Shown piece by piece: positions 23,843-32,396 of a stretch of 34,572 nucleotides of DNA; the first letter of the stretch is position 1; every line of letters begins with the position of its first letter. The DNA comes from Pseudomonadaceae bacterium. Its GTDB lineage: Bacteria; Pseudomonadota; Gammaproteobacteria; Pseudomonadales; Pseudomonadaceae. The DNA lies in assembly GCA_007692485.1 (NCBI GenBank), contig REBY01000077.1, positions 1 through 34,572 of the forward strand, written 5' to 3'. The notes under the pieces were generated by a model. It had not been told where the DNA came from and did no database searches. It saw nothing but the letters and a program-made list of their open reading frames with translations. A program made the position numbers and the translations under genes.

Positions 23843-25795
23843 ATGACAGATCCACAAGAAGCCTTGCGTAACCCCGTTGCCGGGATGTTACTGCGCATTG
23901 TTGCCGTACTGACCGCCGCGCTGGCCATCTATCACATTTTCAACCTGGGCAGCTTCACCGGCTACACCATGCTCACCGGCCAGTACATTTATGGCCTGTT
24001 GGCAATGATGCTGCCGATGGTATACATCGCCATCCCAGCGGGTCGTGGCCGCCGCATCAGCAGCGTGCCCTGGTATGACTGGGTCATGGGCATCGTCAGC
24101 TCTGCCTGCTGCATAAGCTTTATCTATCACTCTGAGGCGGCTGTCGAACAGGGCTGGGAGTACGAAGCGCCGCAATACGTGGTCTATGTCAGCTTGCTTA
24201 CCTGGGCACTGGCGCTGGAAGCCACCCGGCGCTGTGGCGGCTGGCCGATCTTTACCGTGGTGTTTCTCGCCTCCATTTTCCCCATGTTTGCCGGCAAGCT
24301 GCCGGACAGCTTTGCCGGTATCCACACGCCGATTGATCTGGTCGCCATCTATCACACCAACAGTGACGAGAGTCTACTGGGGATTCCCTCGCAAGCCTTT
24401 GCCAACCTGGTGATCGGCTTCCTGTTGTTCGGGATTGCACTGCAACGCACCGGTGGCGGCAAGTTCTTTATCGACCTGGCCTTTGCCCTGCTCGGCAAAG
24501 TGCGCGGCGGCCCGGCCAAGGTGTCGATCTTTTCCAGCGGCCTGATGGGCTCGATGTCCGGTAGCGTGGTGACCAACGTGTTAACCACCGGCCCGCTGTC
24601 GATTCCGGCCATGCGCAAGGTCGGCTTCTCCCGGCCCTATGCCGCCGGGGTAGAAACCTGTGCTTCGACCGGGGGCGTCCTCATGCCACCGGTCATGGGT
24701 GCTACCGCCTTCGTGATGGCTACCTTCCTGGATATACCTTACGGCGAGATTGCTCTGGCTGCCGCCATCCCCTCGGCGTTGTATTTCTTTGGTCTGTTCG
24801 TACAGATCGATTTCTATTCCGGGCGCAATGGCCTTAAGGGCTTGCCGGAAATCGAACTGCCGAGCGTGCGCCAGACCATCAAGGAGGGCTGGCACTATAT
24901 TTTTGTCTTTGTCTTCCTGATCTGGATGCTGCTGTTCATGAAGCAGGAGGCGATTGCGCCCTTTTATGCCACCGCCCTCTTGCTGGTAATCAACCAGTTG
25001 CGCAAGCACAGCCGTTGGGTCTGGAAGGACTTCAAGGACTTTGCCGAGTCCTGCGGGGCACTCTTTGCCGAGCTGACCGGGCTGATGGCCGGGGTGGGCC
25101 TGATCATGGGTGCGCTGGCAGTCTCCGGCATGTCCGGCACCATCGCCAATGATCTTCTGTTTATTGCCGGTGGCGATATGTTTGTCCTGCTGCTGATGGG
25201 CGCGCTAACCAGCTTTATTCTGGGTATCGGTATGCCGGTCACTGCGGCCTATATCTTCCTCGCCATTGCCCTGGCGCCAGCGCTGGTCAACGGCGGTATG
25301 AACCCGCTGGCGGTGCACCTGTTCATCCTCTACTGGGGCATGCTCAGCTTTATCACCCCACCGGTTGCGATTGGTGCCTTTGCCGCCGCCTCGGTGGCGG
25401 GCTCCAGCCCGATGAAGACCAGTTTTGTATCCATGCAGATGGGTAGCATCATCTACTTCATTCCGTTCTTCTTTGTGCTGGAACCGGCGCTGATATTACA
25501 AGGCACGCCGCGCGAAATCATCGTCGCTATTGGCTGTGCGGTCGGCGGGATTCTGATGATTGCCGGAGGCTTGCAGGGTTACTTGCCAAAACTCGGCAAC
25601 CTGACCCATCGTGGCTTCCTGCACTGGCCGTTACGGATCATGCTGGTCATCGGTGGCCTATTGCTGGCCATGCCACACAACCCACTGGTGGCCATGACTG
25701 AGCTGCAGTTGTTCGTGCTGTCGATCAGCATCCTCGTAATGGCTTTTGTCATGGCGGGATTGCACAAGAAGTTCTTGCCAGCCAACGTCAGCTAA
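23843..25795 (+). CDS. TRAP transporter permease, fused small and large subunits (4TM/12TM)
   Basis: Secondary symporter that works with the TAXI binding protein, driven by an ion gradient. The 650-aa protein combines a DctQ-like N-terminal part (about 1-130, four spans: GMLLRIVAVLTAALAIYHIF to the LLTWALALE region) with a DctM-like part. The DctM features are seen in order: IGFLLFGIALQRTGGGKFFIDLA, SSGLMGSMSGSVVTNVLTTG with the conserved GS/SGS and N residues, and TGGVLMPPVMGATAFVMA. The later re-entrant GIGMPVTAAYIFLAIALAPAL and FITPPVAIGAFAAASVAGSSPM follow. Such fusions are the rule for TAXI systems. The ribosome-binding site is weak, so translation may depend on the upstream gene. A terminator closes the operon at 25801-25830. 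Confidence 0.93.
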   Translation: MTDPQEALRNPVAGMLLRIVAVLTAALAIYHIFNLGSFTGYTMLTGQYIYGLLAMMLPMVYIAIPAGRGRRISSVPWYDWVMGIVSSACCISFIYHSEAAVEQGWEYEAPQYVVYVSLLTWALALEATRRCGGWPIFTVVFLASIFPMFAGKLPDSFAGIHTPIDLVAIYHTNSDESLLGIPSQAFANLVIGFLLFGIALQRTGGGKFFIDLAFALLGKVRGGPAKVSIFSSGLMGSMSGSVVTNVLTTGPLSIPAMRKVGFSRPYAAGVETCASTGGVLMPPVMGATAFVMATFLDIPYGEIALAAAIPSALYFFGLFVQIDFYSGRNGLKGLPEIELPSVRQTIKEGWHYIFVFVFLIWMLLFMKQEAIAPFYATALLLVINQLRKHSRWVWKDFKDFAESCGALFAELTGLMAGVGLIMGALAVSGMSGTIANDLLFIAGGDMFVLLLMGALTSFILGIGMPVTAAYIFLAIALAPALVNGGMNPLAVHLFILYWGMLSFITPPVAIGAFAAASVAGSSPMKTSFVSMQMGSIIYFIPFFFVLEPALILQGTPREIIVAIGCAVGGILMIAGGLQGYLPKLGNLTHRGFLHWPLRIMLVIGGLLLAMPHNPLVAMTELQLFVLSISILVMAFVMAGLHKKFLPANVS

Positions 25796-25800
25796 GCAGC

Positions 25801-25830
25801 AAAAAGGTCACCTTCGGGTGGCCTTTTTTT
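25801..25830 (+). terminator. Rho-independent terminator of the TRAP operon
   Basis: The arms AAGGTCACC (25804-25812) and GGTGGCCTT (25817-25825), with one G-T pair and tetraloop TTCG, are followed by Ts. An A-run on the left makes it possibly bidirectional. Confidence 0.9.
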
Positions 25831-25990
25831 ATCCACGCCCAAACCCGCCCACACTGTATGCAAAGCTTGTCGCTTCGTCGCAAGCGCCTGTTCCAGAGCC
25901 TACGCACTGCGTAAATAGCGTAAAATAGCGCCTTTTTCGACCCGACGCTGCTCACAGCAGCCAGCAATCGACTAAAGGATATGACATCGC

Positions 25991-28117
25991 ATGAGCTTGC
26001 GCAGCGAACAGATGGCCCTCACCAGCCAGGAACGCACTTGGTTACCCTGGTTCGGTAATGCCGGAAAATTCCGCATGGGCTGGGCCTGCCGGGTCAATCG
26101 CAACCGACGCGCGCAACTGGAAGCCATCTTTACCAGCCTTGCCGCTACCCGGGTACGCCTGCTGCAACAGTGGTGTGACAACCAGTGGGAAAGCCTGGAC
26201 GAGATTGCTCGGGAACTGGCGCTCACCCTAGCTGCTGACAGCACAGACTTACGTGATTGGCAGCGCAAACTACCGGATGCCAGCGAACTGGTGTTGCTCG
26301 ATACCCAGGGTCAACCCACCCTCAGCAGCGCCAAGACGCTGCCGCGAATGCCGGATGCCAGTGCCGTTAAACGCGGCCTGCAAGAGCGCTTTCTGCACGG
26401 ACCTTACATCGATCCACGCACTCTGGAGTTGGGGCCCAGCAGTTCCAGCTTCCATGATGCCGTGACGCTGATGTTTTACCTGCCCCTGGAACAGGGTGGC
26501 GCGCTCTGCGCGCGGGTGCCCAATGACGTACTGGGTGACCTGATTCAGCGTGAGGCCGGGCACATCTATCAGGAGTCCGGTGATAATTACATTTTCATGG
26601 TTGAATCGCGCTTTGACCCGACCATCGAAGTTGGCCGGGCACTGTCGCGCTCACGTTTTGAAGACAACACCTTTAACCACGGCGACAACCTGAAGGACGG
26701 CATCAAGACGGACTGGGGTACGGTCAGCGTCAAGGCCCACACCGAGTTCGAAATCCGCTTCACTGACCCGGCTACCAAGCAACTGCATCCCGGCGTACGG
26801 GAGACCATCCGCAAGGGCAGCAACCTCTTTGTATCCTATCCCGGCTACTCTGATTATCGTCACATCCCCGTTATTGGGGTTGGCGTTACTTTCAACCTGA
26901 CCGGTTCACCTGATCGCTGGGGCATGATGTGTGAAGCCGACCTGGAGGAAGTGTATCGCTACCGTTCGCTGAGCTACCGTCTGATGCAGCAATTCCTGCT
27001 GGTCATGCTGCTGATTGCGACCACTCAGGTAGCGCTGCGTTATTCCGGTCTCGGCCCCTTGCCGGAAACCGTGCTCAATCTTGGTGTGATTACCGGCGCA
27101 GCACTGTGGTTCTGGCAGCGCGGCACCCGACGCCTGGCCCGCCGCATGGGGCGCATGACCGAAATCATCCGCACCATTGCCGAAGGCGAAGGCAACCTGC
27201 GCCAGCGCCTGGATACCAGCCGGCTGGTCGCTGATGAAACCGGTGAACTGGGTCGTTGGGTCAATAGTTTCATCGACAATCTGGATACCATCGTAGGCCG
27301 GCTGAAGCAGGCCAGTCATAGCGCGCTGCACAGCAGCGACCAGATGCTGTCGCACAATCAACAAGCAAGCAGCACAGCCAAAGCCGTCACTGAGCGTATC
27401 GAACAGATGCTCGGCATGATTGAGGCCCAACTGCAGACGATCGACACCACCGCGTCTACCGCCAACGAAATGCAACAGCGGATCAGTCAGGTGATGGAAG
27501 CTGCCCGTGAACGCTTGCATACGGTCAGCCAAGGCACCCAGCGCATCCGTGACAGCGTCGCAGAGTCCGCCGCCAGCGTGCAGGCCGTTGACCAGCGCTC
27601 GCAGGATATTGTCGGCATGGTCAGCCTGATCAGCGACATTACCAGTCAGACCAACCTGCTGGCACTGAACGCCGCCATTGAGGCGGCTCGGGCCGGTGAG
27701 CATGGCCGTGGCTTTGCTGTGGTTGCCGATGAAGTACGCGCCCTCGCCGCCCGTACCGCAACGGCAGCGGATGATATCAGCCAGGGGATTGAAGGCATTC
27801 GTGACGCAACCCATGCCGCCGTTGCCCTGATGGAACAAGGCGTCAGCGATGTTGATCGACAGCTTCAGACCGCCAGCAACGCCAGCCAGGACAACGACCA
27901 GCTACAGCTCACCCTGGAAGAGCTGTTTGAACTGATCCGGGTGATCGATACCAACAGCAAGGAACAGGGGCGCCAGGCACACCAGGTAGCCAGTGCCACC
28001 GCTGAAATGAGCAGCGTGATCGATGGCCTGCGCAGCAGCTCCGGGCAGGTAAAAGACAGCGCCAATCACCTGCATCAACTCTCCGCCAGCTTCAAGGTCA
28101 GTCGCGATCAGGACTGA
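25991..28117 (+). CDS. Methyl-accepting chemotaxis protein with a large N-terminal domain and no N-terminal membrane span
   Basis: Predicted chemoreceptor signalling through CheW/CheA. The 708 aa start with about 330 residues without signal peptide or hydrophobic span. Parts read like a Cache-type sensor ([18 protein letters not shown] at 94-111). The only membrane segments are a close pair at about 331-351 and 361-378, a hairpin, followed by HAMP at about 381-440. The signalling domain has the highly conserved tip near residues 546-585 ([20 protein letters not shown]), and there is no terminal CheR-binding pentapeptide. Taken literally, the sensor would be cytoplasmic, as in Aer-type receptors. 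The ATG at 25991 follows AAGGA by 11 bp. It is placed directly after the TRAP transporter but beyond its terminator, and I see no operator in front of it. Confidence 0.9.
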   Translation: MSLRSEQMALTSQERTWLPWFGNAGKFRMGWACRVNRNRRAQLEAIFTSLAATRVRLLQQWCDNQWESLDEIARELALTLAADSTDLRDWQRKLPDASELVLLDTQGQPTLSSAKTLPRMPDASAVKRGLQERFLHGPYIDPRTLELGPSSSSFHDAVTLMFYLPLEQGGALCARVPNDVLGDLIQREAGHIYQESGDNYIFMVESRFDPTIEVGRALSRSRFEDNTFNHGDNLKDGIKTDWGTVSVKAHTEFEIRFTDPATKQLHPGVRETIRKGSNLFVSYPGYSDYRHIPVIGVGVTFNLTGSPDRWGMMCEADLEEVYRYRSLSYRLMQQFLLVMLLIATTQVALRYSGLGPLPETVLNLGVITGAALWFWQRGTRRLARRMGRMTEIIRTIAEGEGNLRQRLDTSRLVADETGELGRWVNSFIDNLDTIVGRLKQASHSALHSSDQMLSHNQQASSTAKAVTERIEQMLGMIEAQLQTIDTTASTANEMQQRISQVMEAARERLHTVSQGTQRIRDSVAESAASVQAVDQRSQDIVGMVSLISDITSQTNLLALNAAIEAARAGEHGRGFAVVADEVRALAARTATAADDISQGIEGIRDATHAAVALMEQGVSDVDRQLQTASNASQDNDQLQLTLEELFELIRVIDTNSKEQGRQAHQVASATAEMSSVIDGLRSSSGQVKDSANHLHQLSASFKVSRDQD

Positions 28118-28131
28118 CCTTGTCTGACCGA

Positions 28132-29157
28132 TTACACCAACGCCACCGGGCTGACCGGCGAGCCCACGGCACCCGGCAAACGCAAGGGTGGCGCCGTCAG
28201 CATAAAGCGTGAGCGGTTATGGGCGCGCAAATAGTGCGCCAGCTCGGTCAGGTACCACAGCTCGCCCAGGTGAATCCCCAGCTTGAACAAGCAATGCTCA
28301 TGCAGCGGCAAAGCGGCGCAGCATTGCTCGCTGGCACCCGGGCGCGCCGGATAGGCTTCCACCGCATAGTTGTCGGCGATCAGTACACTGAGGCCGCTAT
28401 CAGTGATCCACTCCAACAGCGCCGGGTCACGCCCATCCAGCACCGCGCAGCTGTTTTCCAGGGTGTGCGCATCCGGCTCGCGCTGCATGCCGAGTACCAC
28501 ATCAGCAAAACCGGTATAGAGACAGACCATGTCACCGGGCTCAACGCTGATGCCATCGGCCTGCATGATGGCCTGCAGCCGGGTGAAATCGATCAACTCA
28601 CGATGGTGACCACAATGCTTTTCCAGATCGATCATCACTGCGCGGCCACTGACCGCCGTTTCAGCCATTTTTTCGATACCCAGCCGCCGCGCTTCGACGC
28701 CTTCAAGCGCATCCTCAGCACCCGCCGGGCCGACAATATCCTCGCCAGCGCGCCAGCCGTTGTAATACAGCGGCTCAGCCACGCCATCATCGTCGGCATC
28801 GAACAGACCGCCAACATGCGAGAGCGCATCCCACTGGGTCGAGTACTGGGTAAATAAAAGCACGGCATCATCGCTGACCACGTCGGTGAATTGCGGATTC
28901 AGGCGCTGTAGCGGGAAGTTGTAATTCGGCGTTGCTGCGCGCCCGGAGGTAAAACGCCGGGGTGGATGGCGCAGCTTGTTCAGCGCATTACCACCCGGAT
29001 AATCCAGCGGCAGGCTGAGGCAGAAGCTGCGCCCGTCACGCACTTCAGCTACCCCTTGCAGCACCTTGTCTGCAGTCAGCAGGTTGAGCCGGCCAACTTC
29101 GTCATCAGGGCCAAAGTCTCCCCAATTGGAGCCCGGTGGGCGGTTTTTCCAGCGCAT
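28132..29157 (-). CDS. Cyclase-family (kynurenine formamidase-like) metal-dependent hydrolase
   Basis: Member of the cyclase family (Pfam PF04199), which holds formamidases, isatin hydrolases and many enzymes of unknown substrate. It is 341 aa. The metal motif usually written HxGTHxDxxxH is QYSTQWDALSH here (residues 104-114): Asp110 and His114 are kept, while both early histidines are Gln. That is a recognisable subfamily pattern rather than random decay, because the surrounding sequence is well preserved (LPLDYPGGNALNKLRHPP; GDMVCLYTGFADVVLG). There is no signal peptide. AAGGAGA precedes the ATG. It is convergent with the chemoreceptor gene (14-bp gap) and divergent from trhP. The substrate cannot be told from sequence; aromatic amides or lactones are typical of relatives. 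Confidence 0.87.
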   Translation of the reverse strand: MRWKNRPPGSNWGDFGPDDEVGRLNLLTADKVLQGVAEVRDGRSFCLSLPLDYPGGNALNKLRHPPRRFTSGRAATPNYNFPLQRLNPQFTDVVSDDAVLLFTQYSTQWDALSHVGGLFDADDDGVAEPLYYNGWRAGEDIVGPAGAEDALEGVEARRLGIEKMAETAVSGRAVMIDLEKHCGHHRELIDFTRLQAIMQADGISVEPGDMVCLYTGFADVVLGMQREPDAHTLENSCAVLDGRDPALLEWITDSGLSVLIADNYAVEAYPARPGASEQCCAALPLHEHCLFKLGIHLGELWYLTELAHYLRAHNRSRFMLTAPPLRLPGAVGSPVSPVALV

Positions 29158-29347
29158 GCTGTCTCTCCTTGCCAGGTTTTTATTGTGCTTTCACCATGCC
29201 ACGAAGCGCCCCATCAGGGCAGCTGTATTGATCTGGGTGTTGCTGGCCGATCAAAAAACCACCAGGTAACTGACCCTGATCAATACCTCAATTAGCCAAG
29301 TCTTTATCCTGCGCGGCCATGATCTTGTCTTGTTCACAGGAGCAACC

Positions 29348-30646
29348 ATGACCCTCAAAGCCCCGGAGTTGCTGGCCCCTGCCGGCACCCTGAAAGCCAT
29401 GCGCTATGCCTTTGCCTATGGCGCTGATGCCGTGTATGCCGGCCAACCCCGCTACAGCCTGCGCGTGCGTGAAAACGACTTCAACAAGCCCGAAGTGATG
29501 GCGACAGCCATCGCCGAGGCCCATGCATTGGGCAAGCGCTTTTACCTGGCGAGCAATATTGCCGCGCACAATAACAAGGTAGATACCTATCTACGCGACC
29601 TGGAACCGATCATCGCCATGGGCCCGGATGCGCTGATCATGTCTGATCCCGGCCTGATCATGCTGGTACGCGAAAAATGGCCGGATTTACCTGTACATTT
29701 ATCGGTGCAGGCCAATGCGGTCAACTGGGCCACGGTGAAGTTCTGGCAGCAGATGGGTATCGAGCGGGTCATTCTGTCACGCGAACTGGCGCTGGAAGAA
29801 GTTGCAGAAATTCGCCGCCGCTGCCCGGATATCGGGCTGGAGGTCTTTGTTCATGGCGCGCTCTGCATCGCTTACTCCGGACGCTGTTTGCTATCGGGTT
29901 ATTTCAATCACCGGGACGCCAATCAGGGCGCCTGCACCAATGCCTGCCGCTGGCAGTATGACGTGAAACCGGCGGTGGAAACCGCCGAGGGCAATATCGA
30001 GGTACTGGAGCAGCCGCTGCATATCGTGCAACAGCACGATAAGCCGGATGAACCCATGGCCATCGAAGAGGATGAACACGGCACCTACATCATGAACTCC
30101 AAGGACCTGCGCGCCGTACAGCATGTCGAACAATTCGTGCAGATGGGCGTGGATTCACTGAAGATCGAGGGTAGAACCAAAACCCATTTCTACGTGGCGC
30201 GCACCGTGCAGACCTACCGCCGCGCGATTGATGATGCCGTCGCGGGCAAACCCTTTGATCTTAGTTTGATGGATGACCTGGAAAGCCTGGCCAACCGCGG
30301 TTATACCGAAGGCTTTTACCGCCGCCACCCACATGGGGTATACCAGAACTACGAGCAGGGCAGCTCGCGCATGAGCCGGCACCAGTTTGTCGGTGAAGCC
30401 TTGCGGCGCGAAGGGGACTGGTTGCTGATCGAGGTGAAAAACCGCTTTGAACTGGGCGACGAGGTGGAACTGATGAACCCGGCAGGCAACCATGTATTTC
30501 GTCTGGATGCGCTACAGGACAAGCACCGCAATGATATTCAAGTCGCGCCGGGTACAGGGCATCAGGTATGGATATCGACGCCGGTGGATATACCGGTAGA
30601 GATGACCCTGTTGTTGCGCCGGCTGCCGGAACCTCAAAGCACTTAG
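29348..30646 (+). CDS. trhP: U32 family tRNA hydroxylation protein TrhP (YegQ)
   Basis: Predicted to take part in prephenate-dependent hydroxylation of uridine 34 in tRNA (ho5U, the first step to cmo5U). The start at 29348 (MTLKAPELLAPAG, 432 aa) has CAGGAG 7 bp upstream; an ATG at 29330 would add six residues without such a site. The U32 signature HGALCIAYSGRCLLSGYFNH carries Cys173 and Cys180, followed by GACTNACRW with Cys196 and Cys200, the cysteine pattern of YegQ and its relatives. The N-terminal barrel motif GADAVYAGQPRYSLRVREN is also family-specific. The C-terminal 90 residues form the small beta domain typical of this branch. It is not a protease despite the family name. Single-gene unit. 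Confidence 0.9.
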   Translation: MTLKAPELLAPAGTLKAMRYAFAYGADAVYAGQPRYSLRVRENDFNKPEVMATAIAEAHALGKRFYLASNIAAHNNKVDTYLRDLEPIIAMGPDALIMSDPGLIMLVREKWPDLPVHLSVQANAVNWATVKFWQQMGIERVILSRELALEEVAEIRRRCPDIGLEVFVHGALCIAYSGRCLLSGYFNHRDANQGACTNACRWQYDVKPAVETAEGNIEVLEQPLHIVQQHDKPDEPMAIEEDEHGTYIMNSKDLRAVQHVEQFVQMGVDSLKIEGRTKTHFYVARTVQTYRRAIDDAVAGKPFDLSLMDDLESLANRGYTEGFYRRHPHGVYQNYEQGSSRMSRHQFVGEALRREGDWLLIEVKNRFELGDEVELMNPAGNHVFRLDALQDKHRNDIQVAPGTGHQVWISTPVDIPVEMTLLLRRLPEPQST

Positions 30647-30741
30647 GTGACGACCACCGCCGCTGGCCGAGTTGGAACTCAGCCTTCCACCGTAATAGGC
30701 AGGCTGGGAATGTCGAGCTCTTGCTCGACAACCACCACGGC

Positions 30742-30770
30742 TGGCCTTGCCCCGATCGATTCTCTATAAT
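30742..30770 (+). promoter_or_regulatory. Predicted promoter of mgtE
   Basis: A perfect -10 TATAAT (30765-30770) with TGGCCT (30742-30747) at 17 bp as a poor -35. Predicted start near 30777, giving an unusually long leader before the ATG at 30964. Confidence 0.5.
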
Positions 30771-30821
30771 GTGCCCGCCGCGCTATGTCGGCGCCAACAC
30801 GAGGCCAGTAATGGACCTTCC

Positions 30822-30945
30822 CAGTAGATGCTTTACCGCTGAACACAACATCTTGACCCGCCAGGGTCAAATTGCCCGTGTGTCCACGCCAGGACATCTG
30901 CCCCGGTAACTTTCCCGGGTAGCTCCGGCGTGCACCCAGGCACGC
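30822..30945 (+). promoter_or_regulatory. Candidate cis-regulatory RNA leader of mgtE
   Basis: Several stems can be drawn in order: TTGACCC/GGGTCAA (30853-30859 with 30864-30870); TGTCC/GGACA (30881-30885 with 30892-30896); CCCGG/CCGGG (30902-30906 with 30915-30919); and GCGTGC/GCACGC (30928-30933 with 30940-30945), the last ending 7 bp before the GGAG. A longer-range AGATG (30826) with CATCT (30849 or 30895) offers two alternatives, as in a switch. It does not match the M-box or yybP-ykoY consensus as I know them. A Mg2+-sensing role is inferred from position alone. Confidence 0.35.
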
Positions 30946-30963
30946 ATGATCAGGAGCTACACT

Positions 30964-32310
30964 ATGAAATACGACCGCCTTGCTGCATCACTGCGCGCTG
31001 CCATAGCGCGTGAAGATCCGGCCGCAATCGGCAAACTACTGCATGATATGCAGGATGCCGACCTCGCAGATTTTCTGCGTAACGAGGATGCCGAATCCAC
31101 CCTCGCTCTGCTCAACTACCTGCCGTTGAACGAACGTGCGGATGTCTTCGGCTACCTGGAAGATGACGCGCAACTAGACCTAAGCCGTTTGCTGGATGAT
31201 CGGGAATTGGCGCAGCTGGTTGACCAAATGGACGCGGACGAACGTGCCGATTTGTTCAACTTGCTGAGCACCGGCCGCCAGCAGGCCATTTTGCGCTCCA
31301 TGGCCCAGGAAGAACGTGAGGACCTGCGGCGCCTGTCCAGCTATGCCGAAGGCACGGCCGGTGCGATCATGACCAGCGACTATGTCGTCGTACCCGCAGA
31401 TGCCAGCGTCGATGACGCGCTACAGATCATCCGCACCTCAGCGCCGGATGCTGAAACCATCTACCAGGTGTATGTCCTCGATGAACAACAGCGCATTGCC
31501 GGCGTTATCTCCCTGCGCGACCTTATCCTGGCTGCCCCACAAAAGGCCGTCAGTAAACTGATGGCTCGGGAAGTTGTCTCTACCACGGTCGAAACAGCTC
31601 AGGAAGAGGTGGCCAAACTGATTGCCCGCTATGACCTATTGGCGCTTCCCATCACCAATGGCGGTGACCGCCTGGTGGGCATCGTGACCTACGATGACGC
31701 CATGGATGTGGTCGAGGAAGAAACGACCGAAGACATCCACAAGGGTGGCACCATCGGTAAGCTGGACGGTAGCCTGCGTGGCGCCAGCCTATTTACCCTG
31801 TATCGCAAGCGGGTCGGCTGGTTGGTGCTACTGGCTTTTGCCAACATCATTTCCGGTGCCGGCATTGCCTACTACGAAGATACAATCGCCACCTATGTGG
31901 TGCTGGTGTTCTTCTTCCCGCTTCTGATGGCCAGTGGGGGTAACGCTGGCGCCCAAGCGGCGACGCTGATGGTGCGTGGCTTGGCGACGGGCGATGTCCA
32001 CCTGCGGGATTGGGGCAAATTACTCGGCAAGGAATTGCTGGTCGCCGGGGCACTGGGTCTGACCATGAGCGCTGCCATCGCGACTATTGGCGTGGTGCGT
32101 GGTGGTTCCGATGTTGCTCTGGTCGTTGCCCTGAGCATGTTTATCATCGTCATCCTCGGCAGCCTGATCGGCATGTGTCTGCCCTTTGTACTCAACCGCC
32201 TGAAACTGGACCCGGCAACAGCCTCAGCGCCGCTGGTAACTACCATTGCTGACGTCACCGGGGTGATCGTCTACTTCAGTATTGCTACTGCAATCCTGAC
32301 AATGCCATGA
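30964..32310 (+). CDS. mgtE: Magnesium transporter MgtE
   Basis: Inner-membrane Mg2+ channel gated by cytoplasmic Mg2+. The start at 30964 (MKYDRLAAS, 448 aa) is preferred to an ATG at 30946, because GGAG at 30954-30957 then has correct spacing. The N-terminal alpha-helical superhelix covers about 1-130 (LLNYLPLNERADVFGYLEDD, MDADERADLFNLLS). A CBS pair spans about 130-255 (SDYVVVPADASVDDALQIIR and VSTTVETAQEEVAKLIARYD), then a plug helix and five membrane spans from about 280 to the end. The pore segment includes FFFPLLMASGGNAGAQAATL, with the conserved GGN/GAQ and a downstream PLVTTIADVTGVIVYF holding the Asp of the ion pathway. It lies behind a long structured leader and is followed by a terminator. 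Confidence 0.95.
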   Translation: MKYDRLAASLRAAIAREDPAAIGKLLHDMQDADLADFLRNEDAESTLALLNYLPLNERADVFGYLEDDAQLDLSRLLDDRELAQLVDQMDADERADLFNLLSTGRQQAILRSMAQEEREDLRRLSSYAEGTAGAIMTSDYVVVPADASVDDALQIIRTSAPDAETIYQVYVLDEQQRIAGVISLRDLILAAPQKAVSKLMAREVVSTTVETAQEEVAKLIARYDLLALPITNGGDRLVGIVTYDDAMDVVEEETTEDIHKGGTIGKLDGSLRGASLFTLYRKRVGWLVLLAFANIISGAGIAYYEDTIATYVVLVFFFPLLMASGGNAGAQAATLMVRGLATGDVHLRDWGKLLGKELLVAGALGLTMSAAIATIGVVRGGSDVALVVALSMFIIVILGSLIGMCLPFVLNRLKLDPATASAPLVTTIADVTGVIVYFSIATAILTMP

Positions 32311-32341
32311 GCCTGACACCGCACTAAACGATACTCGCAAC

Positions 32342-32381
32342 GGCGGCCAAGTCATGCTTAACTTGGCCGCCTAAATTTTTT
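32342..32381 (+). terminator. Rho-independent terminator of mgtE
   Basis: The perfect arms GGCGGCCAAGT (32342-32352) and ACTTGGCCGCC (32361-32371), with an 8-nt loop, are followed by TAAATTTTTT, ending 16 bp before uppP. The uppP promoter must therefore lie upstream of or within it, or uppP relies on read-through. Confidence 0.92.
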
Positions 32382-32396
32382 GCTAGCGGAATCCCC

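Larger units (their letters stand above)
30647..30963 (+). other. Intergenic region with mgtE promoter and structured leader
   Basis: A 317-bp gap between trhP and mgtE. The first 110 bp hold a 20-bp imperfect direct repeat (30649-30668 and 30727-30746; 17 of 20 identical) and a perfect hairpin, TGTCGAG (30711-30717) with CTCGACA (30724-30730), that may end trhP transcription though no T-run follows. Then come the promoter at 30742-30770 and a leader of about 185 nt. No open frame with a ribosome-binding site was seen. Confidence 0.6.

Noticed and set aside
30822-30945. mgtE leader as an M-box or yybP-ykoY riboswitch
   Set aside because: The conserved core sequences of those classes, as far as I know them, are not present; only the structured nature and position are supported.
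32376-32391. TTTTTGCTAGCGGAA, resembling the IclR-type operator, before uppP
   Set aside because: 11 of 15 matches, but the left arm is mostly the T-run of the mgtE terminator, the arm spacing is 2 instead of 3, and uppP has no link to the pathway.
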